Source of the DNA: Klebsiella pneumoniae
GTDB lineage: Bacteria > Pseudomonadota > Gammaproteobacteria > Ga0077536
DNA length: 5,723 bases
Assembly (NCBI GenBank): GCA_945873015.1
Contig: CAMCBY010000293.1
Location: forward strand, 1 to 5,723
Direction of reading: 5' to 3'
The notes beneath the pieces were generated by a model. The model was not told the DNA's origin, did no database searches, and saw only the letters and a list, made by a program, of their open reading frames with translations. Shown here in pieces: positions 1 to 5,723 of the stretch. The position numbers and the translations under genes were made by a program. Within the stretch, counting starts at the first letter, position 1. The number at the start of each line of letters is the position of its first letter.

Positions 1-1
1 C

Positions 2-856
2 GTATTCGATGCCGATTATGTGCCGGGCCGCGGTCTCATCAAGCAGATTGCGGCGCCGTTCTTCGATGCCGAAGTCGGCGCGGTGATGGGAAGAGTGGTG
101 CCGCATAACACCGCCAGCAACCTGCTCACGCGCCTGCTCGATCTCGAGCGCGCCGGCGGCTATCAGGTCGACCAGCAGGCGCGCATGAATCTGCATCTGT
201 TACCGCAGTACGGTGGTTCGGTCGGTGGCGTGCGGCTGTCGGCGCTGCGCGCGGTGGGCGGTTGGCGGGTGGATGTTTATGCCGAGGATACCGATCTCAC
301 TTATCGTCTGATGCTGGCCGGTTTCAAGACCGTGTACGAAAACCGTTGCGAGTGTTACGAAGAAGTGCCGGAGGTCTGGCAGGAGCGCAATCGGCAGATC
401 ATGCGCTGGACCAAAGGCCACAATCAGGTCGCGTTGCGGCATCTTGGCCGCACTTTGCGCGCACCGGGTTTAGGCGCCCTGGCCCGCCTCGATGCTGTCT
501 TGCTGCTCGGTGTATATCTGCTCGCGCCGCTGCTGCTGCTCGGCTTCGTGAGCGCATTCATGTTGTTTCTGCTCGGCGAGCCAGTATTGCGCGGCGGTGT
601 GCTGGTCGTGTTCGGCCTGGTCTCGTTCAGCGCACTTGGCAATTACGCGGCATTCTTTGAGATAGCCGCGGCGCTGCATCTCGATGGTTCACGGCGGCGG
701 CTGCGGCTGTTGCCGCTCAATTTTCTGAATTTCCTGGTCAGTCTCATCAACATCACACGCGCCTGTGTGTCGCTGGTGTTCGACGATACGTTGCGGCGAC
801 GGGAGTTGCGCTGGGACAAAACCGCGCGCTACCGCGCCAACGGCAAGCCGCCATGA
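2..856 (+). CDS. Processive family 2 glycosyltransferase (cellulose synthase-like), 5'-truncated by the window edge
   Basis: This is the C-terminal 284 residues of an inner-membrane GT2 enzyme that would transfer sugars from a nucleotide-sugar donor onto a growing polysaccharide on the cytoplasmic side. The frame is open to the left edge, so the true start is outside; the internal GTG at 20 is not the start. Visible GT2 landmarks are a DxD motif (F-D-A-D-Y, bases 5-19), an E-D pair in AEDTDL (281-298) that fits the catalytic acid, and a Q-x-x-R-W motif (R-Q-I-M-R-W, 392-409) followed by TKG, typical of processive GT2 enzymes. Hydrophobic segments follow at about 491-570, 590-660 and 719-775, the usual C-terminal membrane part. 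No PilZ domain follows. The stop TGA (854-856) overlaps the ATG of the next gene, so the two are probably translationally coupled. The fold call is firm. The polymer made (cellulose, poly-GlcNAc, hyaluronan-like or other) cannot be told from this part. Confidence 0.9.
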   Translation, partial: VFDADYVPGRGLIKQIAAPFFDAEVGAVMGRVVPHNTASNLLTRLLDLERAGGYQVDQQARMNLHLLPQYGGSVGGVRLSALRAVGGWRVDVYAEDTDLTYRLMLAGFKTVYENRCECYEEVPEVWQERNRQIMRWTKGHNQVALRHLGRTLRAPGLGALARLDAVLLLGVYLLAPLLLLGFVSAFMLFLLGEPVLRGGVLVVFGLVSFSALGNYAAFFEIAAALHLDGSRRRLRLLPLNFLNFLVSLINITRACVSLVFDDTLRRRELRWDKTARYRANGKPP

Positions 857-1959
857 TGTGGAGTGCGGCGTTCTGGCTGGTGGCGCTGGTGGTGTGTACG
901 GCACCCTTTGTACCGGCCTTGTGCGAATGGTTGGCTGGCACGGATGCCGAGCCGCTGATGGTGGTGCGTGAGCAGGACACCAACATCCGCCACTTTGCCC
1001 TTTCGTTTTTCGATCAGATCCAGAATTTTTTCGAACGCGAGGGTATCGACCCACTCGCACCGCCCGCCGATTACGAAGGCGAGTTCCGCCCTGGCCAAGG
1101 TTTTCTGTTGCTCGGGCCCGACAGTCGTCCGCAATGGTCGGACGAAATCCGGCGCACACGGCTGGTCAATACACTGTTGATTGGCTGCGGCGACCTCATG
1201 ATCGAAGGCGGCTATGTCTATGAGCAGGAGATCTACTGCGGCGGGCAACTGTATGGTGGCGCCAATTCGACGTTTCGCGCGGTGTATGCCGGCACCGATC
1301 TGGTGCTTGGCCAGAACTGCACTGTGGCGCGCTGGTTGCACTCCCAGGGCCATGTGCATATCGGCCGCGACTGCACAGTGTATGGCCGTATCTCCAGCAC
1401 CTCGTCCATCACCCTTGCACCCGGCACGCGTTTCCAGCGTCTGAATGCCGAGGTAGTACGTTTCGCTTCCGACGCGGCGGTGGCGGGTGGCCTCGGCATG
1501 CAGCGCCCGGCGTCCATCGCCTGGACGGTGCCGCGCCACGCCCGTCAACTCGATGAACGCACGGTGTCGTGTGAGGGCGATCTGAAACTCTTTACCGCGA
1601 CGCGCGTCGATACCCATCTCGTCACCCGCGGCAGTCTCGACGTTGGCACCAGCTGCGAGATGAACGGCAATCTCAAGGCCGGCGCGGCCTTGGTGCTGGG
1701 CGCCGGCTGTGTGGTGCGCGGTGCACTGGTGTGTCCAGGCCCGATCACTATCGGCCCCGGCTGCCTGGTGAAAGGGCCGGTGGTCTCGGAATCTTCGATT
1801 TCGATCGCCGCCGGCAGCGTCATCGGCACACCCGGTCTCGCGACTACGGTCACAGCTCCACGCATTCGGGTGGAGTCCGGTTGCCAGGTCTCCGGTACGC
1901 TATGGGCGACGGCCGAGGGTGTGGTGGATGCGCCGCCCAAGCGTGGCAGCCGTGTGTAA
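853..1959 (+). CDS. Membrane-anchored bactofilin-like (polymer-forming) beta-solenoid protein
   Basis: A 368-residue protein with one N-terminal hydrophobic segment (about residues 4-23), a linker (about 25-105) and then glycine- and valine-rich repeats resembling the bactofilin / polymer-forming cytoskeletal fold. Two repeat blocks are visible, about 106-200 and 240-355. Rungs are 18 residues long with a G-x-x-C-x-V-x-G pattern: Cys156, Cys174 and Thr192 are spaced by 18, as are Thr250, Cys268, Cys286, Cys304 and Ser322; Cys344 follows after a 22-residue step. Family bactofilins are small cytosolic scaffolds that self-assemble and often position cell-wall or polysaccharide enzymes. This one is longer, duplicated and membrane-tethered. 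The start ATG (853) overlaps the glycosyltransferase stop, and a second ATG at 856 is equally possible; no good Shine-Dalgarno is seen, which fits coupling. The inferred role is a scaffold or partner of that enzyme. Alternatives are an acyltransferase-like left-handed helix without catalytic residues, or a periplasmic solenoid, since topology is unproven. Confidence 0.72.
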   Translation: MMWSAAFWLVALVVCTAPFVPALCEWLAGTDAEPLMVVREQDTNIRHFALSFFDQIQNFFEREGIDPLAPPADYEGEFRPGQGFLLLGPDSRPQWSDEIRRTRLVNTLLIGCGDLMIEGGYVYEQEIYCGGQLYGGANSTFRAVYAGTDLVLGQNCTVARWLHSQGHVHIGRDCTVYGRISSTSSITLAPGTRFQRLNAEVVRFASDAAVAGGLGMQRPASIAWTVPRHARQLDERTVSCEGDLKLFTATRVDTHLVTRGSLDVGTSCEMNGNLKAGAALVLGAGCVVRGALVCPGPITIGPGCLVKGPVVSESSISIAAGSVIGTPGLATTVTAPRIRVESGCQVSGTLWATAEGVVDAPPKRGSRV

Positions 1960-1993
1960 ATTCTTGTTGCAGGTCAGGGACGACACAATTGTT

Positions 1994-1999
1994 AGGGAG
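1994..1999 (+). promoter_or_regulatory. Ribosome binding site candidate for the VPLPA-CTERM gene
   Basis: AGGGAG lies 14 nt before ATG 2014, rather wide spacing, and 32 nt before the in-frame ATG 2032. It favours 2014 over 2032, although 2032 would give the more typical signal peptide (MKNSTLKR...). A stop codon (TAG, 1993-1995) is in frame just upstream, so no earlier start is possible. Confidence 0.5.
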
Positions 2000-2013
2000 A
2001 CAAGTCAATAGCC

Positions 2014-3594
2014 ATGACCATAATCGATACTATGAAAAACTCCACGCTGAAACGTACCGCTCGCCCGCTCGTGGCGATGGCACTGGTATCGGGTGCACCG
2101 CTCGTATTCGCCGCCAACCTGACTTGGACTGCCGGTGACGGGGCGTGGGAGAACGCGGCGAACTGGTCGGGCGGCGCGCTGCCGACGGCCGATGATTTTG
2201 TCGAAATCACCCACCCTGGCGCCATCACCTCCAGCGCCACCGCCAATCTCGCCAAGGAGCTGTTGAACAAAAGCGCCCTGACCGTGAATGCCGGCAAACT
2301 CGCCGTGACCGGCACCGTCGATACGTTCGCCGCCCTGGCCGTCAACGGTGGTGCCGCGCTTGAGGCCGGACGCATCTTCATGCAAAGCGGCGGCGCGCTC
2401 GAAGTCAGTGGCGCGGGCACCGCGGTTGAGGTCGTGCAGGGCGTGTTTAATTCTGGTGACTGGCGTATGAGCGGCACCACCACTCTGCGCGCGGAGAGCT
2501 TCGATAATTTTGCGAGTTTGCGCATCGCCGGCGGTGCGGCCGCAGCCGCCAACAGCATGATTAATCACACTGACGCCAATGCGCTGGTGACAGGCGCCGG
2601 CAGCGTGCTCGCCATTCACGGCGATCTCACCAACGATGGACTATTCCAGGTTGAAGCGGGCGGCGAACTCAACACCCACAGCATCGACAACAAGGGCGTG
2701 CTGGCGGTTGAACAGGGGCGGGTGCAGACCAACAGTCAGATCAACGCCGGCACCCTCAAGCTCAGCGGTGCGTCCGCGCAGTACCGAGCCGAGGATGTGG
2801 TCACCAACAATGGCACTTTCGAAGTGTCGGCGGGTGCCAGTGCCAGCATCGACACCCTCGACAATCACTCCGTGATCAAGGTCGATGGCGCACAATTGTC
2901 GGGGCAGAATTTCAACAACGAGCTCGATGGCGAGCTGTTGCTCAGCAATGGCGCGAGTGTCTCCTTTGGCGAAGTGATCGCCGCCAGCCGCTTCGGCATC
3001 TCCATCGACGGTGTCAATGCGAGTATGCAGACCGTCAAGTTTCAGCAATTGTCCGGCACCACTTTTATCAACGGCGGCACGCTGGGCGCGAGCGATACGT
3101 TTGGTGTGCAGTTCGCCGGCGGCGAGTTGCTCGGGCACGGCAATATCGATGGCAAGCTGGTATTGAGCGCGAGCGGCGTGCTGACGCCGGGTGATACCAA
3201 CGATGCCACGCAGCGCTTCGCTATCAGCGACGGCTTGGCTTTGCTTGGCGGCCTTTTCGCCGTCGATCTGGGTGGCACCAGTGTCACCGATTACGACCTG
3301 CTTGATGTGCAGGGCGCCGCCAGCCTCGGGGGCACACTGCAAGTTTCGTTGCTGTCGGGTTATGTGCCGACCTTGGGCGACGCCTTTGACATCATCCTCG
3401 CCGACAGCATTACCGGTGCCTTCGGCAACATCCTGTTGCCCACCCTGGGCGACGGTTTGAAGTTCACCTCCATCAACGGCGGCAGCTTCTTCCGACTCCA
3501 GATTGCGGCTGTGCCGCTGCCGGCACCGGCCCTCCTGCTCGGTGGTGCTTTGGGCGTGCTCGGTCTCGCGGCGCGCCGTCGCCAGCGCGTCTAG
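2014..3594 (+). CDS. Secreted beta-solenoid protein with VPLPA-CTERM (PEP-CTERM-type) sorting signal
   Basis: A 526-residue exported protein. The N-terminus has a basic n-region, a hydrophobic core and an A-x-A-like signal peptidase site near residues 31-34 (VFA-A). A W-rich motif follows (TWTAGDGAWENAANWSGG, residues 37-54), common at the start of autotransporter- and PEP-CTERM-type repeat proteins. Residues about 60-490 are low-complexity beta repeats rich in G, A, N, S, T and V, with late landmarks LTPGD (390-394) and TDYD (425-428) typical of these proteins. The last 27 residues are the tripartite sorting tail: VPLPA at 500-504, a hydrophobic helix to about 520, and the basic cluster RRRQR. 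Exosortases recognise such tails in the inner membrane and pass the protein to the cell surface or matrix, usually in exopolysaccharide-producing species. No cysteine is present, usual for a surface protein. The gene follows the solenoid gene by 54 bp and may be in the same operon. The specific function is unknown; adhesin or matrix protein is inference. Confidence 0.88.
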   Translation: MTIIDTMKNSTLKRTARPLVAMALVSGAPLVFAANLTWTAGDGAWENAANWSGGALPTADDFVEITHPGAITSSATANLAKELLNKSALTVNAGKLAVTGTVDTFAALAVNGGAALEAGRIFMQSGGALEVSGAGTAVEVVQGVFNSGDWRMSGTTTLRAESFDNFASLRIAGGAAAAANSMINHTDANALVTGAGSVLAIHGDLTNDGLFQVEAGGELNTHSIDNKGVLAVEQGRVQTNSQINAGTLKLSGASAQYRAEDVVTNNGTFEVSAGASASIDTLDNHSVIKVDGAQLSGQNFNNELDGELLLSNGASVSFGEVIAASRFGISIDGVNASMQTVKFQQLSGTTFINGGTLGASDTFGVQFAGGELLGHGNIDGKLVLSASGVLTPGDTNDATQRFAISDGLALLGGLFAVDLGGTSVTDYDLLDVQGAASLGGTLQVSLLSGYVPTLGDAFDIILADSITGAFGNILLPTLGDGLKFTSINGGSFFRLQIAAVPLPAPALLLGGALGVLGLAARRRQRV

Positions 3595-3602
3595 GTCTTG
3601 CC

Positions 3603-3637
3603 GAGCACGGCGACTCGGATAAACGAGTCGCCGTCTC
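3603..3637 (+). terminator. Strong hairpin, probable transcription terminator of the VPLPA-CTERM gene
   Basis: A perfect 11-bp inverted repeat, ACGGCGACTCG (3607-3617) and CGAGTCGCCGT (3624-3634), surrounds a 6-nt loop GATAAA. Three more pairs (GAG with CTC) extend the stem after one unpaired C on the left. It starts 8 bp after the stop codon, where an intrinsic terminator is expected. No T-run follows, so it is not a textbook Rho-independent site; it could instead be an mRNA-stabilising 3' hairpin or a Rho-assisted terminator. Confidence 0.6.
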
Positions 3638-3667
3638 GTGATTGCGCGGTGCGTCGTCTCGCGACTG

Positions 3668-3694
3668 CCCGGCCCCCTCCCGTCCCCCCCGCCC
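3668..3694 (-). other. G-quadruplex-type motif on the minus strand (C-tracts on plus)
   Basis: The plus strand has C-tracts of 3, 5, 3, 7 and 3 within 27 bp. Read on the minus strand from 3694 down to 3673 the pattern is G3-N1-G7-N2-G3-N1-G5, four long tracts with loops of 1-2 nt, a strong intramolecular G4 consensus; a further G3 lies at 3668-3670. It sits about 70-95 bp upstream of the deacylase start, on the template strand for that gene. Whether it folds in the cell cannot be told from sequence. Confidence 0.55.
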
Positions 3695-3730
3695 GCGGGT
3701 TTCGCCTGACCAGCCTCTGCGGTTACCCTC

Positions 3731-3748
3731 ATGACTGGTACCTGTCAT
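3731..3748. promoter_or_regulatory. 18-bp dyad upstream of the deacylase ribosome binding site (operator candidate)
   Basis: ATGACTGGTACCTGTCAT is a palindrome apart from one T/T pair: arms ATGAC and GTCAT flank a central GGTACC. It ends 1 bp before the Shine-Dalgarno (3750-3755). Its symmetry and place suit a dimeric repressor site or a hairpin that affects ribosome access. No regulator gene is in the window and no convincing -35/-10 pair was found, so the function is open. Confidence 0.35.
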
Positions 3749-3749
3749 T

Positions 3750-3755
3750 GGGGAG
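3750..3755 (+). promoter_or_regulatory. Ribosome binding site that decides the deacylase start
   Basis: GGGGAG directly touches the ATG at 3756, which is too close for initiation, but lies 6 nt before the ATG at 3762, an optimal spacing. This places the start at 3762 (protein beginning MALDLLIKNG) rather than 3756 (MHMALDL). Confidence 0.8.
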
Positions 3756-3761
3756 ATGCAC

Positions 3762-5435
3762 ATGGCCCTCGATTTACTGATCAAGAACGGCACCGTGGTC
3801 GACGGCAGCGGTCGCGCAGGATTTCGCGCCGACGTCGGCGTCAAGGACGGCAAGATAGTCTCTATCGGCGCCAAGCAAGACAGCGCTACGCGCAGCATCG
3901 ACGCCAGCGACTGTGTGGTCGCCCCCGGTTTTATTGATCCCCATACCCATTACGACGCGCAGATGTGCTGGGACAATGCTGCCACGCCTTCGCCGTGGCA
4001 CGGCGTGACCAGCGTGGTGATGGGCAATTGTGGCGTCGGCATTGCCCCCTGCCGACCGGCGGCGCGCGAGGTCGCGATGCGTGACCTGGTGAACGTCGAG
4101 GCCATCCCGTTTGAAGTGCTCGAACGCGGTATTACCTGGGATTTCGAAACCTTCCCCGAATTCATGGCGGCCGCCGCGCGGCGCCGGCCGGGCATCAATC
4201 TCGCGTTTCTCGCACCGCTCACGCCCTTTCGTCATTACGTGATGGGTGATGCTTCGATGGAGCGCGCTGCCGATGCCGACGAGACCGCGCGCATTGCCGC
4301 GCTGCTCGGCGAGGCGATGGACGCCGGCGCATTTGGTTTCTCCAGCACCGTGCTCAATCAGCATATGGGTTACGGTGGCCGCCCGCTCGCGTGCCGCAAC
4401 GCCAGCCACGATGAGTACCGCGCCTATGGCCAGGTATTAAAATCCCGTGGCAAGGGCGCTGTTGAAGTGGCATTGACGCGTCAGATAGCGGTGCTGGCCG
4501 ACGACGAATATGCGTTACTCGAAGTGCTGCTGGAGGCGAGTGCACGGCCGGTCACATTCATTGCGATGTTTGACCGTGACGACATTCCCGAAGCGGTGCG
4601 CGATACGCTGCGCAAGGTTGCGCCGTTGATCGCCCGCGGTGCGCGGCCACAAACCTCGCCACTGCCGTTGACGCGTGAAGCGAATATGCGCAACCCGTTT
4701 ATCTTCGCCGCCTTTCCGTCCTGGCAGCGCGTGTTCCAGGATCAATCCAAGGAAGCGCAGCGGCTGGTGTATGCCGACCCCGAGTTTCGCGCCCGTTTTC
4801 GCGAAGAACTGAAACGCCCGCAGTCCTTTGGCAACTGGTCGCGGGTGCGCGTGCACGAAGCGCATCACCAGGAACTCAAGTCCTATGAGGGCCAGAGCGT
4901 GACAGAAATCGCGCAAGCGCTCGGCAAGGATCCTGTGGATTGTTTTTTTGACCTGACCTTGGCCGACGATCTCGATATCGAATTCACGCTTTCAACCTTC
5001 AACCATCGTGTCGATCGCATGAAAGAGATCCTGAACAACCCCGCCATGCTTTACGGACTCGGCGACGGTGGTGCCCATCTCGATATGTTGTGCGATTCCG
5101 GCTATCCGACCTTTGTGCTCGGCACCTGGGTGCGTGAACACGGCGCGCTGACTCTGGAAGAAGGCGTGCGACGCCTGACCAGCGACCCGGCGGATTTTTT
5201 CGGTATCACCGACCGTGGCCGTCTCGGCGTCGGTCTGGCGGCTGACATTACGGTGTTCGACCCGGCCACCGTCGGCTCCAGCAATCGAGGTGAACGGCGC
5301 TACGATCTGCCGGGCGGCGGTAAACGGATGGTCATGCCCTCACGCGGCATCCTGCACACCATCGTCAACGGCGAATGTCTGTACGAGAACGGCGCGGTGA
5401 CCGAAGCACGGTCGGGACAGGTGCTGCGCTCCTGA
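3762..5435 (+). CDS. N-acyl-D-amino-acid deacylase family amidohydrolase (D-aminoacylase superfamily)
   Basis: A 557-residue cytosolic enzyme of the amidohydrolase superfamily (COG3653 type), expected to hydrolyse an N-acyl or related amide bond; the substrate is not known. The N-terminal beta-sandwich opens with LLIKNGTVVDGSG (5-17). The barrel then shows FIDPHTHYDAQ with metal-ligand candidates His61 and His63, VVMGNCGVGIAP with the family's bridging Cys90, the GFSST strand (192-196), and GDGGAHLD with the catalytic Asp435. The C-terminus has SDPADFFGI, GRLGVGLAADITVFDP and a PGGGKRMVMPSRGI segment, typical of the longer subfamily. The two histidines that bind the tight zinc in classical D-aminoacylase (strands 5 and 6) have no counterpart: no histidine occurs between His216 and His365. 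The start at 3762 is set by ribosome binding site spacing. It lies 167 bp after the VPLPA gene, behind a hairpin, so is probably a separate unit. The family is certain; D-amino-acid specificity is not. Confidence 0.9.
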   Translation: MALDLLIKNGTVVDGSGRAGFRADVGVKDGKIVSIGAKQDSATRSIDASDCVVAPGFIDPHTHYDAQMCWDNAATPSPWHGVTSVVMGNCGVGIAPCRPAAREVAMRDLVNVEAIPFEVLERGITWDFETFPEFMAAAARRRPGINLAFLAPLTPFRHYVMGDASMERAADADETARIAALLGEAMDAGAFGFSSTVLNQHMGYGGRPLACRNASHDEYRAYGQVLKSRGKGAVEVALTRQIAVLADDEYALLEVLLEASARPVTFIAMFDRDDIPEAVRDTLRKVAPLIARGARPQTSPLPLTREANMRNPFIFAAFPSWQRVFQDQSKEAQRLVYADPEFRARFREELKRPQSFGNWSRVRVHEAHHQELKSYEGQSVTEIAQALGKDPVDCFFDLTLADDLDIEFTLSTFNHRVDRMKEILNNPAMLYGLGDGGAHLDMLCDSGYPTFVLGTWVREHGALTLEEGVRRLTSDPADFFGITDRGRLGVGLAADITVFDPATVGSSNRGERRYDLPGGGKRMVMPSRGILHTIVNGECLYENGAVTEARSGQVLRS

Positions 5436-5452
5436 TGCGTCGCCCCATTCCT

Positions 5453-5485
5453 TGTAGGTGCGAATTTATTGGGTGTAGGTCTGAA
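5453..5485 (+). repeat. Two partial REP-like units sharing TGTAGGT
   Basis: TGTAGGT occurs at 5453-5459 and again at 5474-5480, 21 bp apart. The first copy continues as GCGAATTTATT, which looks like the left half of a REP hairpin whose expected right half (CGCAC) is missing. The second continues as CTGAA. The GTAG tetranucleotide before a palindrome is the known signature of REP elements handled by RAYT transposases. Both copies look decayed or truncated. Confidence 0.4.
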
Positions 5486-5606
5486 ACTGATATTACGAAT
5501 CAAGCGCTTGGTAGTACCGAGCTTAATCCCGGTAACAAACTGGAATCGTGAGGAACCGGTAGCAGTATTGAGCGCGATATCGCACCGGCAGGATCGTTCT
5601 GGTCAT

Positions 5607-5691
5607 TGTGGGTCAGACTTCAGTCTGACACTGTCGTGAAAGCCTCCTGCCGCCAATCGCCTGTGAATGTCAGACTGAAGTCTGACCCACA
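5607..5691. repeat. Inverted REP pair (REPIN/BIME-like element)
   Basis: Two 24-bp arms, 5607-5630 and 5668-5691, are perfect reverse complements separated by 37 bp. Each arm is itself a hairpin: GTCAGACT and AGTCTGAC around a 2-nt centre (TC in the left arm, GA in the right), with a GTGG tetranucleotide at the outer foot. A GTRG foot plus a short palindrome, arranged head to head, is the organisation of REP doublets (REPINs), non-autonomous elements moved by RAYT proteins. No target-site duplication is visible at the flanks, which fits the IS200-like RAYT mechanism better than a classical MITE. The element may also act as an mRNA 3' stabiliser or attenuator for the deacylase transcript. Confidence 0.7.
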
Positions 5692-5723
5692 GAAGATCAC
5701 CTGCCGACGCTCAGTTTGAGACC

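Larger units (their letters stand above)
5436..5723. other. Gene-free tail with REP-type repeats
   Basis: These 288 bp after the deacylase stop carry no plausible coding region and look richer in A and T than the genes. They contain REP-like fragments near the left side (5453-5485), an inverted REP pair near the right (5607-5691), and short palindromes CAAGCGCTTG (5501-5510) and GCGATATCGC (5574-5583). No intrinsic terminator with a T-run was found behind the deacylase. The last 32 bp (5692-5723) show nothing recognisable. Confidence 0.6.

Noticed and set aside
829..1617. Long open frame on the minus strand opposite the solenoid gene
   Set aside because: It is antisense to a well-supported gene, has no recognisable domain, and long open antisense frames are expected in GC-rich DNA.
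1944..1970. Sigma-54 promoter (TGGCA ... TTGC) before the VPLPA-CTERM gene, as some PEP-CTERM genes have
   Set aside because: TGGCAG is present at 1944, but the required GC at the -12 position is absent (T-A is there), and the later TTGC lacks a GG at the right distance.
1964..1993. Sigma-70 promoter with TTGTTG as -35
   Set aside because: The hexamers at 17-18 bp spacing (AATTGT, ATTGTT) match TATAAT poorly; the gene may instead be read through from upstream.
3632..3668. Imperfect 14-bp direct repeat (CGTCTCGYGAYTGC at 3632 and 3655)
   Set aside because: Two mismatches and only two copies in low-complexity GC-rich DNA; could be chance.
2641..3732. 363-codon minus-strand open frame opposite the VPLPA-CTERM gene
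   Set aside because: The plus strand has a clear signal peptide and sorting tail; the antisense product is compositionally odd (rich in A, Q, R and E) with no motif, and crosses the terminator hairpin.
3756..3761. ATG at 3756 as the deacylase start
   Set aside because: It directly touches the GGGGAG Shine-Dalgarno, leaving no spacing; the ATG at 3762 has a 6-nt spacing.
3774..4409. Minus-strand open frame opposite the deacylase 5' half
   Set aside because: The deacylase motifs HTHYD and GNCG fix the plus frame; the antisense frame shows no family features.
5515..5534. Terminator after the deacylase (TACCG ... CGGTA)
   Set aside because: The stem is only 5 bp with a 10-nt loop and no T-run.
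5607..5691. CRISPR repeat pair or small MITE
   Set aside because: The two units are inverted, not direct, and there are only two, so not CRISPR. No target-site duplication flanks the pair and each arm is itself a hairpin, which fits REP better than a MITE.

Overview
The window is about 5.7 kb of GC-rich, tightly packed bacterial DNA with every recognisable gene on the + strand. A processive family-2 glycosyltransferase, a membrane-anchored beta-solenoid (bactofilin-like) protein and a VPLPA-CTERM surface protein point to a Gram-negative proteobacterium that makes an envelope or extracellular polysaccharide and has an exosortase system. REP-type repeats at the right end fit a gamma- or betaproteobacterium. 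No rRNA, tRNA or other strong taxonomic marker is present, so a closer assignment is not justified.

Layout: (1) 2-856, the C-terminal part of an inner-membrane GT2 glycosyltransferase whose start lies left of the window. (2) 853-1959, a gene overlapping it by 4 bp (ATGA) that encodes an N-terminally anchored protein with two beta-solenoid blocks of 18-residue rungs; cysteines recur at the same rung position. (3) After 54 bp, 2014-3594, a secreted, cysteine-free, beta-solenoid protein with a signal peptide and a C-terminal VPLPA-CTERM sorting tail. (4) A 167-bp gap, 3595-3761, with a strong hairpin, a G-quadruplex-type motif on the minus strand and an 18-bp dyad just ahead of a ribosome binding site. 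(5) 3762-5435, a D-aminoacylase-type amidohydrolase. (6) A 288-bp gene-free tail, 5436-5723, with two REP-like units in inverted orientation (a REPIN) and fragments of a second REP-like family.

Genes 1 and 2 are almost certainly translated together. A reasonable inference is that the solenoid protein scaffolds or localises the glycosyltransferase, and that the VPLPA-CTERM protein is a surface or matrix partner of the polymer. The exosortase that would process it is not in the window. The deacylase looks like a separate transcription unit, behind the hairpin and with its own control region; nothing visible links it to the envelope genes.

The points most worth a second look are the cysteine ladder in the solenoid protein, the REPIN, the deacylase's lack of two canonical metal-binding histidines, and the structured 3595-3761 gap.
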